Assembly: GCA_013365325.1 (NCBI GenBank)
Contig: JABVXV010000325.1
Coordinates: forward strand, 1 to 64,000
From: Dipetalonema caudispina
Taxonomy: Eukaryota; Nematoda; Chromadorea; Rhabditida; Onchocercidae
Length of the DNA stretch: 64,000 nt
Direction: 5' to 3'
The translations under genes were made by a program, and so were the position numbers. Positions 52,401 to 64,000 of this stretch are shown one piece after another. The notes below the pieces were generated by a model. That model made no database searches. It had not been told where the DNA came from and worked only from the letters and a program-made list of their open reading frames with translations. Each line of letters opens with the position of its first letter. Position 1 is the stretch's first letter.

Positions 52401-55400
52401 GCAAATAGTTCTGATCCGTTACAACTATTTTATCGCGGTAACTACTTTTTACTTATTTTTCTCAATTATTTTATTTTATTTTAAATCTTTCTAATATAAA
52501 TTTGTAAATTATAACAGCGATAGCAAGTAATTCTTTATTTTTAAATATCGCTAAATTAATAGACATCGAAAAGTTGCAAATACTATGTATTGTCGTTATT
52601 GTGATAGTGTGGTCACGGAAAAACCGTGGAATTATTATTGTTATTCTAATGAAAGAAATTTTGATTTATTATTATAATAGAATTAAGTGTAGTTTCTGAT
52701 TACAATGATTTGACTAAACACGAGAAAATTTAACAGAAAGAGAATGTCAAAAAATGTCGAAGAAAAAAAAAACGATTGTAAAACGAAATTTTTAAAAAAA
52801 AAAAGCGTTTTATAACGAAATAATTTTGTTTATTGATATTCTAAGCATTCCTTAAATAGCACTGTTTTTTTCCAAAGAAAAAAAGCTGAAATTATCGGAA
52901 TATATTCTAGTGCCATATGGAAAAAAAGAAAAAATTATTACAAAAGTAACAGGTTTGTTTAAGTTCTGAAAAAAAATTTAAAATTTAATTGATGATTAGG
53001 ACAGAGTAACTCAAAATTCAGTTATTAAACATTTTTTTTGGCCATCCAGTAACAAACATGTTATGCTGGAATAACCAATTAAAATTATGGGGACAGTTTA
53101 TAAAAATAAATAAGAATTAAGTAAGCATAGTGATATATATATGAATTATTATTTATTAATCAAATATGAATAAGTAGTTAAAATATACAAAAGGATGATA
53201 ATAATTAAAAGTAAAAGATGCCTTATTTTAATTGATCGTATACGTTTTTCACGTAGAAAGATTATAGTTTTATAAGTACAATATTTTTAGCAAACAAAAG
53301 TGCTATGATCAATTTATTTAATAGTTGTAATATTTGTGGGGAAATATTTGAGGGAACGGAAAGGAATTTTTTCGAACATATCTCGAACATAAGGGGTATA
53401 TCCGGATAGTCTCGAATATAACGGGATATATTCGGATAGTTTTGCTAACACGATGAAGTATTGCGGTATAGTCACAATTTTAAGCAATATAATTTTATCA
53501 ATTTTCGTTTGACAGCTTATTTTTCTAATTTGTGGAGTAAATTTAGTCTTGAATTTAAAATATTTTAAGGTGGAATAGCGCAAACAATTGCTGCTGAAAT
53601 CGAAGAGCGTGGTAAGAATCGATATTCCTTGTGGTTAATGACCCGGAATTGGTTTATATTCTTTTAATATGCTATATAATAAGGGCTAAATTGTATGCTG
53701 GATCTAATTAGTACAATGAAATCTAAATTTTCATTTCTTGCTAGCCTATTCTGCTTCGACTATTCGTTTGACGTATATCTTATGTAAAATTTTGCAATGA
53801 ATTTTATGCTAAAGGTAACAAATGCATGAATTTATTTATTCTTATTGTTATTTATTAGATGTGTATCATTTCTTTTTCCGGTGGTTATATATCTACTGAT
53901 GACTTAAGTAATTACGAGACAAAATTAGATGAAATTCCAATTATCACCGAACATTTCCTTGGTGATTATGTCATGTGTGGTCCACCACCACCGAGTTCAG
54001 CTGCTATCACCCAAAGCATCATATCAACTATAGCTGGTAAACATATTTGATAAGATTTTTCTTCTTCTGTTGTTGATTAATTCATTGAATATTTAAATTC
54101 AAATATTATCAAACGTATTGAATCTTTATATCAAATCAAAATTTGCTTTTTGCTTATTAAAGTCATATGAGTAGATTGGTTTGAAAATGAGTCAAATATA
54201 ACAAAGTAATACATATTTACTGTTACTTTTTAATTAATATGTTGCAAGATTAAAATCATTTCAAGAATTATCAGATTAGATTTGATCATTAGCCTTTGAT
54301 CATGATTTTCTTTTTTTAAGAATTTTATGATGGAAAAAGTGAATTTGATCGAGACGATCCATTATTTTATCACCGTTTAATTGAAGCGCAGAAGTTTGCT
54401 TATGCTCAAAGGACCAGACTTGGTGATGTTGCATTTGTACCAGAAGCTCAGCAAATTGCAGAAAAGATAATTAAAAGGTGAATTAATCAAGTTGGTTTTG
54501 AGAGAAAATTGCAACTAATTTCGAAAATTACTTGAGAATGAAAAGAAATTCGAGTTTTTCAATAATTCATCTTAATATGCAAACTTTCACGACATATTCT
54601 TTTCTAATGTATTTGCATTGATTATTATTATTAATTATTATTTCTAATTACTTTTATTAGGTTCCGTTCATTTAATTATTTCACATTTTCTTCGATTTCA
54701 TTCTTTTTATTATTTATCCAAAATTGAAGTTATTCATTTATCTACTTATTTTTCCTTTTCATTAATCGAATTGAAGATCCTTCCAGTTCTTATCTAAAAC
54801 ATATCAAATCTCTTATCAAGAACACAGCTCAGTCATTGGATACATATGGTACTGAATTGTTCCAACAACCGGATGATCACGGTACATCACACGTATCAAC
54901 GATCGATCGGAATAATAATATTGCGGTATCATGCACAAGTACCATTAATCGCATGTAATGTTACTTTTCATTAACCTAAACGATACACGAAATTAGTACT
55001 GTTTAGGTTTATGCATTTTTCATACTGCAAATGTGATGATGAATAAGGTTAAAAGTTATACATGAAATAACTCCTCATTTACTCAACCAAATGTAGGTTA
55101 GACTACTTATCCATCTTTCCGGATGTTTAAGGTATGATTAGATATTGATAAAAAGGGAAAAAAGTATTTGGGATTAATTCTTAGCAAATCGATGAGGCGC
55201 ATAGTGCTGTAAAATGGATTTATTGACTGTTATAATTTGTTCTAGTCATTGTAAGCAATATTCAGTCAATTTTAGAGTTCTTGTGGAATTTTTAAAAAAA
55301 GATTATAAAAAACAAAAAAAAATTTGCAATGTTATTTTGTCCTTTGAAGGAATATTGAAAGAAAAATAAATAAAAGCCAATAAATTAATCTTTTTCTTAA

Positions 55401-56808
55401 AGTATTGCTTCTAATTGGAAGAATGAGAAGTGGTAACCTTTGCTTTTTATGGCAATGAAATTCGATAATTAAAACAGTGCTCGAAAATTTGCATCATTTG
55501 AAGAAAAGACTGAATTTTTACTACAATACAGATTCGGCTCAATGCGCATTTCACCAACGCTTGGGATTGTTTGGAATAATGAAATGGATGATTTCTCGAT
55601 CCCTGGACAGCCAAATTCTTTTGGATTTGCACCATCACCTACAAATTATATTCAACCCGGAAAAAGACCGTTAAGCAGCATGTCACCTATGGTTGTTTAC
55701 AACAAAAATACGGGAAAGGTATAAATTTAGGAAAGGAAATGACGGATACATAAATTCATGGATAAAATATTAGGTGCTACTTGAAAACTTCCATAGAATT
55801 TCTTTTCTGACATTATTAGTGTAATTAATGTATGAATGTAAATAGTGATGGGTATTTCTGGATATAGATTCCAGAAAAGCCATGAAGAAATTTTTTGTGT
55901 TTGACTAAGTTCATGAATTGTTAGCTGATTGAAGTGTCCAAAGTCGTTAAATTGAATGAATTAGATTTATTTAATGGTTAACATTTAAAAAGGGTTGAAT
56001 ATTCTTTTTATAATATTATTCATTCACATTTGATGTAAAATTTTTTGCATTAATAAGTTTATTGCATTTTAATAATTGTATAATTTCAATAAAATTCAAT
56101 AATAAATCAACAAATTACACATTTTTAGGTGAAAATGGTTGTCGGTGCATCCGGTGGTTCATATATTATTTCAGCAGTAGCACAAACTGTTATTCGTACT
56201 CTTATTTTTAATGAAACAATTAAGGAAGCTGTTGATTCGCCACGTTTTCATAATCAATTCTTGCCTCCAAAAACTTTATATGAAGCTTCGATACCTAAGG
56301 TGATTTCTTTGTTATTACTATAGCAATTAGTTATTCTTAGATCATATTATTAATAAATCATGAAATTATAATGAATCTAGGTAATGAATGAAATAAATAA
56401 TATATAGCTGCTTATTCTTTTGTGGGTTTTGTTTTATTATCTGATGTAATATTAGAATGGTTTATTATGATAAATTTATAGTATTGGTTATGATGTTGGC
56501 TCATGATTATACTTCGGTTTTGATGTTTTATTGAGTGGCTATTTTAATTTTTTGTCTTTTTTTTTTTATTGTTTCTAACAATTTCCTTACTATTTTTATA
56601 TTAATTAGTTCATTTTTAGCACATATTATTAACAAATTATGAAATTTAGGAAATTGTAACGAATTTGGCAAATGAACGAAATCAAAATATGACAGTAACT
56701 TCAAAATTAAGAAGTGTTGTACAGGCACTTATAGTAAGCACAGATGATTACATCTATGGAAATAGTGATTTTCGACGGGAAACAGGAAGTGTTCCAGCAG
56801 GATTTTAG
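46447..56808 (+). CDS. ggt: Gamma-glutamyltransferase, type II membrane form
   Basis: Fourteen exons: 46447-46541, 48966-49140, 49401-49558, 50559-50681, 51483-51580, 51745-51943, 52310-52437, 53570-53611, 53881-54036, 54321-54477, 54787-54954, 55532-55718, 56129-56299, 56650-56808 (671 residues). GGTs move the gamma-glutamyl group of glutathione to water or acceptors at the cell surface and self-cleave at a threonine. Visible hallmarks: a short cytoplasmic N terminus, one membrane segment (about 37-59), [13 protein letters not shown] and [13 protein letters not shown] (148-182), VVDARETAP, the nucleophile in DDHGTSHVS (Thr477, codon 54884-54886), [16 protein letters not shown] (543-550) and the final GSVPAGF. 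Vertebrate GGT1 is about 570 residues; the excess is the N terminus and stalk. Exon 2 may instead end at 49071 (648 residues); both donors are phase 0. The junction into 53881 lacks an AG acceptor (CG at 53879-53880), and exon 8 is only 42 bases. Otherwise all phases agree. Confidence 0.93.
50700..51200. repeat. Degenerate TTTGTTTGTC-like region in a GGT intron
   Basis: The fourth GGT intron contains many variants of ATTTGTTTATC, TTTGTCAATT and TATTTGCTT over about 500 bases, strongly T-rich on the coding strand. It looks like a decayed simple-sequence array. Open frames here are compositional. Confidence 0.4.
53382..53440. repeat. Two-copy tandem repeat of about 29 bases in GGT intron 7
   Basis: CTCGAACATAAGGGGTATAT and the following CCGGATAGT (53382-53410) are repeated as CTCGAATATAACGGGATATA and TTCGGATAGT (53411-53440). 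It is richer in G and C than the intron around it and contains internal TATATCCGGATA-like palindromic words. Confidence 0.75.
53879..53880 (+). other. Apparent non-canonical CG 3' splice site
   Basis: Protein alignment within the family requires exon 9 to begin at 53881 (GG-YISTDDL), after TTTCTTTTTCCG. This is one base away from the usual TTTCTTTTTCAG. The only nearby AG (53857-53858) is phase 0 while the upstream donor at 53612 is phase 1, and using it runs into a stop. Confidence 0.6.
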
Positions 56809-56857
56809 CATCATATTAAGTTTTCCGTTTTTACTTTTTTTTTGTCATTGTATTTAA

Positions 56858-56863
56858 AATAAA
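56858..56863 (+). terminator. Poly(A) signal of the GGT gene
   Basis: AATAAA lies 50 bases after the TAG stop at 56806-56808. Confidence 0.55.
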
Positions 56864-58258
56864 TTTTAGAAAATCCGTTACGTACAAACAAAAATTGAGT
56901 GGATAATTTTGATTTTAATTACTTGTTCATGAAAATTCAAAGTTGTGAAATTTTGTTACAAAACTTATCCTTACGTGTATTATCACTATGTATATATTAC
57001 TTCGATATCTTCTTCATTTCTTCATCTATAATTACAATATTCAATTGATGAATTGCCACAAAACTTCCATAAATTAATGCAAAAATTTACACTAATCAGT
57101 GATACATTTAACAGATCAAATTTATATTATTTCACTTTCATTAACAAACTACTTTTTTCATCATTTTATTATAGAATTCTTCGTTTCAGATCATTTTTTT
57201 TAATTCGATGAAAAATTCCAGAAAACCAAAATTCTAAAACAAAAAAAAAAAAAACTCTGAAAATTGATACGAAAAATTTATGATCAAATTGTTGAAATAA
57301 GTTTTTTCCAAAAAATTAAAAAATAACGAGTGATATAATTGTGGTACTTTACCACACATATAGAGTTTTATTTTTATGTGCAACTTTTGATTAGCATAAT
57401 GCCATTTTAGCCTTATCATTTCATAATCAAATTCTTTTTTCTTTGATTTACGTTATTAATGTTGGTTAGTTAAAGAATCTTATTTGATACCACTCTAAAA
57501 GTAAATAAATTGAATATAGTGAAAATTTAAAATTCTATTAGATTCAATTATGACCATTTGTTTTACAGCTACTAATTGTCATGGATTTGTAATGATCAGA
57601 AGAAATCAAAAGGAAAATTTCAGAATCTACTTTCTCTTCCCATTTTAATTCACTTTTTTTAGAGAAAAAAATTTCTACATTAATTTTTAAATGAACGATT
57701 GACATCACTTTGTAATTTACATTGTAGCTTATTTATATGTATTTGTGTTTCTTTCAAATAATATATTAGCGAATCGACTTTTTTTCGCATGATATTTCGC
57801 TACTGCTTGATAATAATGTTTGTTCTCAAAAGGAAAAAAGGCTTTTAGAATACAACTGAATAGAAATTATTGGATAATTTAATTTATTCTTTCGATCTTA
57901 CAGCATTAGAGTGTTGCTAAAATGATACTAAAATGTTAAACACTGCAAAAGTGTTCATCGAAATCTACTTATGATACGATACATTACTGTCCAATACATT
58001 GATATGAACTTAGATTAAAATGTGGAAGAATAATATTGATGATAGTATCAGATGGTTGAAATAAAATAAGAAAAAGAAAAAAGCATGATGACAGATATGT
58101 GATCGTAAGATACGCAACTGAAAATGGATCTATCATCGAGATTTAGAGATTATTCATTCATTTCAAATGCAAACGCAAATTTGTTGTCTAAGCTTTGAGT
58201 GATAATAATAGGTTATATACTATAGCAACATTGATGATCATTTTATATGTAATCACCG
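56864..58258. other. Convergent intergenic region, no gene recognised
   Basis: Lies between the 3' ends of the plus-strand GGT gene and the minus-strand gene. AT-rich, with dense stops and a poly-A run near 57240-57254. Confidence 0.55.
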
Positions 58259-58264
58259 TTTATT
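58259..58264 (-). terminator. Poly(A) signal of the minus-strand gene
   Basis: TTTATT on the plus strand reads AATAAA on the minus strand, about 170 bases beyond the stop codon at 58431-58433. Confidence 0.4.
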
Positions 58265-58430
58265 ATCATATTTGCAAAGAATAACTTCTTTAAAATTTAA
58301 TAAGTAAAAAAATGAAAAGTAATCACTGATAAAAACTTGAATGTAATAGTGTGTAAGGCTTATGATTTAAGATAATAGAAAATTTCGATAACAATACATA
58401 ATTGTTTCATTTCATTCATATGTGAGAAGT

Positions 58431-61400
58431 TTAGGCCAGAAAATCATTAGACGATTCTACAACATTATCATCCATTAAGCTTAAACGTCGTTTTAACGAT
58501 GCAAAATAGTGTGTACTTACTGTACTGATTGTCATATCACCGACAAAAAGATCGCACCCATAACCTGCCATTTTTGGATTTATTTGTTCACAAATTTCTA
58601 TATCTGCCCTGAAGAATATGAAATTTATATTAATTAAAAGAGTGTTCAAATGAATGAGAAATTATAAAATCTCTTCTTACCCTCATTTCCCTCTATAACT
58701 GCTATTCCTTAATTATCTCATTCGCTGCTTTCCATTTTCCGAACATCACAAAATGATTTTATGAAACTATGAACATTTATAATATCACCAATACCTGTAA
58801 CCACGATGCCATCTTTTAGTAACAAATGTGAGTGATGGATGCTCTAAGATCATCTTACGATGCGCTGTTTTTGGATCAGTATCTAATATCATGATTACAT
58901 CATCAATCTGAAAATCACTATATAATTTACTACACAAAGTAATAAGGCTAGCAATAACAATTATTCGTTAAATTATCATAATTTTTTAAAATATTCAAAA
59001 AGTAAATGATAAGATTAACTTTCACTTGTAAAGAAAGAAAAAGAGAGAAAAAAAACGAACTTTAAAATTATGGTTAGCTTCACCATCTAATACATTAAAA
59101 TTTGCCAATGCAGTTGTTGATTGCTGTTTTTTGTCAAGAACAACGTAACCATGTAATGAAAAGCATCGATCATTTTTATCGATTAATGTACCCTGAAATG
59201 GTGTATGATCATAATATTAGCATATTATACGGATTCGACCATAAAGCTTTACTGTAAAACTTAAAAAGATAGAAATTAGTGTGAATTTTGGTGAAAATTT
59301 TATGCAGTTCAAAGATGATTATATATTATTGATGCTTAAAGTCATAAATGCTATGAATATATAAATAAAATATTTGTTTCCAGAATGCTTTCGGTCGTTT
59401 GAATATTGAATTCTAAGTTCTAAATATAAATAAATTAGTTTTGCGGATAAAAACATGACAAGATATATTTTTTGGAAATTCAGAGAAATGAGAAATGATA
59501 CTTCTGATTTTTTGGTTTAAATTAAAGCAATTAAATAAAATGTATAGATATATAAAAAATTGTCGAATAAATGATGTCATTGGCTTCTTTCAACAAGTTT
59601 AATTTAGGTTGGCTTTTAGTTTACAGTTATATTTAATTCACTAGAAAATTTGTATCATAAAAGATCTGTATCGAATGGTTAGATGTACCTAATAGATTGT
59701 GGCTTTAGTCCAAGCATAATAAACCATATTTACTGTACTTTGAAGATGTTGGTGTCAAACAATAAAAATGCTATTGTTAAATTAAAAAATTAAGTGCTTA
59801 AAAAAGTACAAATTACTTTCTTTCAAGCAGAAAAACGGTAATAAAATAATCAAAGATCAATGTAAGACCAAAATGCATCAATGAAAATGAAAATGGAAAA
59901 TTTTTAATAAAAACGAAGAGAAATAAAAATAAAATGGGGAAAAAGTCTTTTTAATTAATATTTTTAAGGTTTTCAATAAAAATAAAGAGGTTTCAAGGTG
60001 TGATTTACTTTTTTTTTGAAAATTCAAACTAGATATGTTTTCCACCGACATCATTTGGTTGTGCATTGAAGCATAATTAATCAATTGATTAATTAAAATT
60101 GTTATTTTATTCTTTATATCGTCTTTTTTACTTCCAAGAATTTTTTTCGTTTTTTTTTTTCTTTTTGTTTTGAGAAATCTAATTGAATAATGTTAGTACC
60201 AATGTGTTCTTTATCTCAAATCACATAATTGTTATCATCATGGTAGTAAAAAGTAATATCCTACCAATGACAATAGAAGAAAACTAAAATGGTAGCATAA
60301 TATGGCATTACTTATACATTGTTTCATCAAACAAACTCTGCTTTCATATCAGTAATATTTTCATCGTCAAAAACTTTCAAAAATTCTGGATTTTTTCAAA
60401 TTTTCCGAAAAAGGCATTTGTTTAATGAACTGTTTTTGCTATGCACATTATTTCACGTGTTAAATCCGGATAGTAATACAGAAACGGTGGAAATTTTCGC
60501 AGAGTAGTATGCGAGAATCGTAAATAATCATGCCGAATTATAAACATGTTGCTATAACACTTTTAATAAGGTTTTTTTGTAAAGTAATATTCTAACTTCT
60601 TTATGGAAAAGAAATTTGCATTTCCTGAAAGAATATCTTTATGTCTATTTCTATGTTACTGTACTTGAAAACGAATAAAATATGGTTCCTAGTGATAAAT
60701 TAAAATTAAAAATTTAATGAAAAACGGAATTAGGAAACCTTAATAAAGAACATAGAAATAAAAATTTTTCACTTGTAATTTCATTGCTTTTTCATCAAAT
60801 ACAACCCGTGAAGTGCCAACAATATCTGCTTTATAAATAATACTAGCTGAGCTTCTACGTTCAAATTTTCTGAAATTATTTCATAAAATTCTATAAATTT
60901 ATTCCAATTTGAATCTGCCTGTTTAACAAGCACAGATAAATCATCCGCAACACTGGAACAAGTCAATAAAAGTAAAATAAGAGACGATTTCTGGGTGTAG
61001 TGAATGAAAGGAATGAATTTGAATTACAACCGAAAAAAATCCGAACTAAGAGTTGGATTTCATTTTAAAGTCAGCATTTTGAATTTTCGATTTGATTAAA
61101 TTAAAGAAAAGGAAACACATACCTAAGCATAACTGTTCTTATTCGATAGTGATGATAAGATAAACTTTGCGAAAGTTTCGTTTTTTTCTTTTCTTCTCTT
61201 CTACCTAAAAATGAAGTAATTTTTACTTTTTGCTTATGCTTATAAAATATACGACACAATAACTGTATCAGAGGCAATTTTTTGTTTGATAACCCTAAGC
61301 CCGAGCAGTTAATGTTTTCTTGATCATTGGGCTAATTTCTCAATTTCACATTTTTCTCTATCTTCTAATTTTTTCTACTTCACAAAAGAAAAAATCTTTT

Positions 61401-62762
61401 CTTTTCAAATCATATATCATTTGTAAAAAGTTTTGTTGCAAGTAGAAGAATGATGGTTTGTTCCCATGGTTCTTATTTTTCTATATATCAATTAAATCGT
61501 TTCATTAATTAATATCTTGAAATTCCTCGTAAAAGGGATTAAATTGTCAAATATTATAATTTACCATTAAATGTTATCAAAATGAATGTATTAAAAAATG
61601 AAAGAAAAAGAAAAACTTAATGAAATTAGGTGAAAACGATCATATTTGAGATAAAAAAATGAGAAAAGAGAAGGATGAAAAGAAAAGTTTAGAAAGGCAA
61701 AAAGAAACATACTAAGTGATACACAGCTGTCTCAAATGTTGTAATATGAAGAATTTCTGTTAACTGAAACAATTTCCATTTCACATATTATTTATTTATG
61801 CTTGACAAATATTTTCCCTTTTAAATATATTAATTTCTTTAATGAATGTTTTTTTAAGCTATTCAAAATCCTTTTTAAAGTTTTCACTTCCCTTTATTTT
61901 TTTTGATAGCAAGAAGAATGAATAAACTTTTTTCTATTTATCAATTAAGTCAATAAAACATATTTTCTGTTTTCACATATATTTTCTTTTCTAAGGTATG
62001 TTTTTATAAGCTAATAAAATTTTGAATTTTTAACTCTTTCCTTCTTTTATTTTTTGATATAGCAAAAAAAAAAAATGATGAACTTTTTCCTTTCAATAGT
62101 TGGATTAATAAAACACATCGAATTAGTTTTATTATTCAAATGAAGCAAAAGAATTTGTTGATTGGTTTGATTAAGAACAAATATGATTTGCAAATAAGAA
62201 GGAGAAGGGTAAACAAGTAAATATGTTGTTGAGAGAAGGGCTTAATTAACAATTAAGTATTACAAAGTAATTCGAAGAAAAATAATTTCACTTCAAATGA
62301 GGATTAAACTGGAAGAATTACACAGCAATTCCTTTAATTAAATAGCTTAACATTTTAATCTCTTTTTTTTTCCTTCAGATATTGCATTACTTATGATATT
62401 TGTTTGTGCCCTTCGATTTATTTACATCTCTATTTCTTGCTTTCTCTTAATGATATTAGCTAACTGAAAAATTAATTCAACAGACTGCAAGAGTATCTTT
62501 ACACAAATCAAACAACAAACTGTTATCAATTAACCACAAACAGATATTCGTGTTATCAGAAAATTTAATGTCATAAGCTGATTAAGCAATCGCAATTAGA
62601 ACACAAACCTATTAGTGATAGATATTCTGAGATGGATAGTTTTCTGATTCTTTGTTGTCCGGTGCTTTGATGACCTTTGTGATATGATAGAGCATTTTAT
62701 TTGACTTCAAATATTACTGCCAATCTTTCCTGCCTTACTGTTCCCTTATTTCTTCTCTTCAT
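58431..62762 (-). CDS. Unrecognised protein gene of about 279 residues, one apparent frameshift
   Basis: Minus-strand exons in transcript order: 62762-62718 (tentative start, MKRRNKGT), 61763-61713, 61262-61123, 60952-60773, 59192-59061, 58907-58795, 58608-58431. Phases agree at all junctions. The last three exons and 60869-60773 are strongly coding-like; the first two are less certain. The protein has a basic stretch (RREEKKKTK), a segment reading VADDLSVLVKQADSNWNKFI, a Ser-rich ERRSSAS, a C-terminal half with DDVIMILDTDPKTAHRKM and TFVTKRWHRGYR, and an acidic/polar end (DDNVVESSNDFLA). No signal peptide or clear membrane span is visible, so a cytosolic or nuclear protein is the default guess. 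I do not recognise the family. Within exon 60952-60773 the frame changes by one base near an AAAA run (60866-60869). One extra A there would join EFYEIISE to KFERRSS in a single frame. It may be an assembly error, an allele or a lesion. It is head-to-head with the gene at 62951. Confidence 0.6.
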
Positions 62763-62950
62763 GATAAGATCCTGTCTTATCAATCTTTGATGTTCGATAT
62801 CTTTTGAAAATAAATTCCTATTTGATACTGTGATTCAATTTTCTGTTAGCAGTTTTCGTACGGCAGTGATGTTACTATAAATTTAGGCTTGTTTCGGTTT
62901 TAGTTTAGAAGCATATAAATACTAATGTTCCATAATTTCAATTTTTGTAG
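62763..62950. promoter_or_regulatory. Possible bidirectional promoter
   Basis: About 190 bases separate the tentative start of the minus-strand gene from the first exon of the plus-strand gene. No specific factor site is named. Shared control is inferred from the arrangement only and depends on the tentative minus-strand first exon. Confidence 0.25.
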
Positions 62951-62963
62951 TGCAGAAAGAGAT

Positions 62964-64000
62964 ATGTTAACTTTACGAATTTGCGCACGATTTCGACCGG
63001 ATACAAACACATTCCGATTGCAGTCAACGTTAGCTGATAAGATGAAACAAGCAATTTCCGGAATCAACCCTAAAGATAGCGAAGAAGACCAGAAACGAAT
63101 TTTGAGTGAGCAGCGAGACAGTAAGGTAATGTTTAATAATAGTTTTTTCAATTTAATGAACTCTTTTATCTCGAAGGTCTATTAAATCAGGATAGACAAC
63201 ATCATAGAACAGAGTGGAAGGTATTCCAAAAATCTTTAATTTATCTCGAAAACAATGAATGTTTGCTGGTTAGGACTAATCAGGTGAGTTGAATGGAAGG
63301 GTTTGATGGTTGACATTATAATATTCATCACTGTTACTAACTAACTATGAATTAACCGGTTGCAGTTGTTACATTTTTAATGGTATTTACTCTTGGAAGG
63401 AATTTGTTGTTGCATATTATGTTTTTAAATTATTTCAGAAGATGCTTAAATATTTCACTTTTTCCTTCAGCCAGTATTTATTTTTTATTATATTTTCTCA
63501 CTGAAATCTGTAAAAAACAAATAATTGTTGTCTAACACTTCAATATTTTAATAGGGTGAACCGTTTCGTCCTATATTTTTGGGTCCGAAACGCAAATTAC
63601 GTATGCAGTTAAACATTGAGAAGGAAACGGGCCAAATTGAAGTGCAAGCTTTACCACGTGGTGATATATTTCAACGAATGATGGTAAGTTAATAGTGTCT
63701 TGTTTCTCTGATAAAACTGAGGTTTTTTATTGATTTATTTCTGATTTTGAATAACAAAGATTGGGCAAATTCGTGGAAATATATATATATGCGATATAGT
63801 TCACTGATCGATTCGATCACAAAGTTTCGAGTTAGCTTAATCAAGCAATAATTTACTTTTTTTGTATCTCTATAACATCCAAAACAGGCTACTGCTTTAT
63901 TGAATCTCCGAACTGATATGTTAAATTATGTTGTCATCAGGATAAGAAATCGGAATTCTTATTTTACTACATATTCATATATGTTGTTCTACATATATGT
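62964..64000 (+). CDS. 5' part of an unrecognised protein gene, cut by the window edge
   Basis: Exons: 62951-63125 with ATG at 62964, 63191-63283, 63555-63683, and a tentative fourth from 63888. All are joined in phase 0. The first 128 residues are hydrophilic and protein-like: MLTLRICARFRPDTNTF, an acidic DSEEDQKRILSEQRDSK, then TEWKVFQKSLIYLENNECLL, then FRPIFLGPKRKLRMQLNIEK and ALPRGDIFQRMM. The fourth segment begins ATALLNLRTDMLNY and may end at a GT near 63930 or continue. The acceptor TTTTTGTAG at 62949-62950 just before the first exon could be a trans-splice site. In that case the ATG at 62964 is the start; alternatively an upstream exon exists. I do not recognise the family and give no function. 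Confidence 0.65.

Noticed and set aside
53859..53880. Start of GGT exon 9 at the AG ending at 53858
   Set aside because: It is phase 0 while the preceding donor is phase 1; the resulting frame stops almost at once and breaks the conserved GG-YIS junction.
62900..63151. 83-codon minus-strand frame
   Set aside because: Antisense shadow of the first exon of the right-hand plus-strand gene.

Overview
The window is eukaryotic, very AT-rich (clearly above 70 % A+T by eye) and reads as nematode nuclear DNA. Introns carry short U-rich acceptors (TTTCAG, TTTTTAG), genes have many small exons, and several first exons start a few bases after a TTTTTAG or TTTTCAG site, as expected for spliced-leader trans-splicing. 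The recognisable proteins fit a nematode: EB-type cysteine-rich secreted modules, a DAAM formin and a gamma-glutamyltransferase. A spirurid or filarial worm is plausible from the base composition, but nothing here proves it. No bacterial, viral or transposase coding sequence was recognised. Splice models were derived by eye, checking reading phase at every junction.

Layout. 1-860: the possible 3' end of a plus-strand gene (candidate exons 344-499 and 786-860). 1244-4093 (+): a seven-exon gene for a secreted, cysteine-rich, EB-like protein of 321 residues, in which all six introns are phase 1. 4137-25404: about 21 kb without a supportable gene, rich in A/T tracts, a large (TTA)n microsatellite and several old duplications or hairpin repeats. 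25405-42040 (+): a complete DAAM-type formin in 19 exons (1001 residues) with a 6.6-kb fifth intron. 42541-46446: repeat-bearing intergenic DNA. 46447-56808 (+): a membrane-anchored gamma-glutamyltransferase in 14 exons (about 671 residues). 58431-about 62762 (-): an unrecognised conserved-looking gene of about 279 residues. 62951 to the right edge (+): the 5' part of another unrecognised gene, head-to-head with the previous one.

The genes do not look like one pathway. DAAM formins nucleate linear actin under Rho/Dishevelled control, GGT acts at the cell surface on glutathione, and the EB protein is predicted to be secreted. Two coding anomalies deserve attention. One GGT exon appears to need a CG 3' splice site instead of AG (53879-53880). 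One exon of the minus-strand gene shows a one-base frameshift at an A run (about 60866-60869 on the minus strand). Both could be assembly errors, polymorphisms or real lesions. I found no convincing novel multi-gene system.
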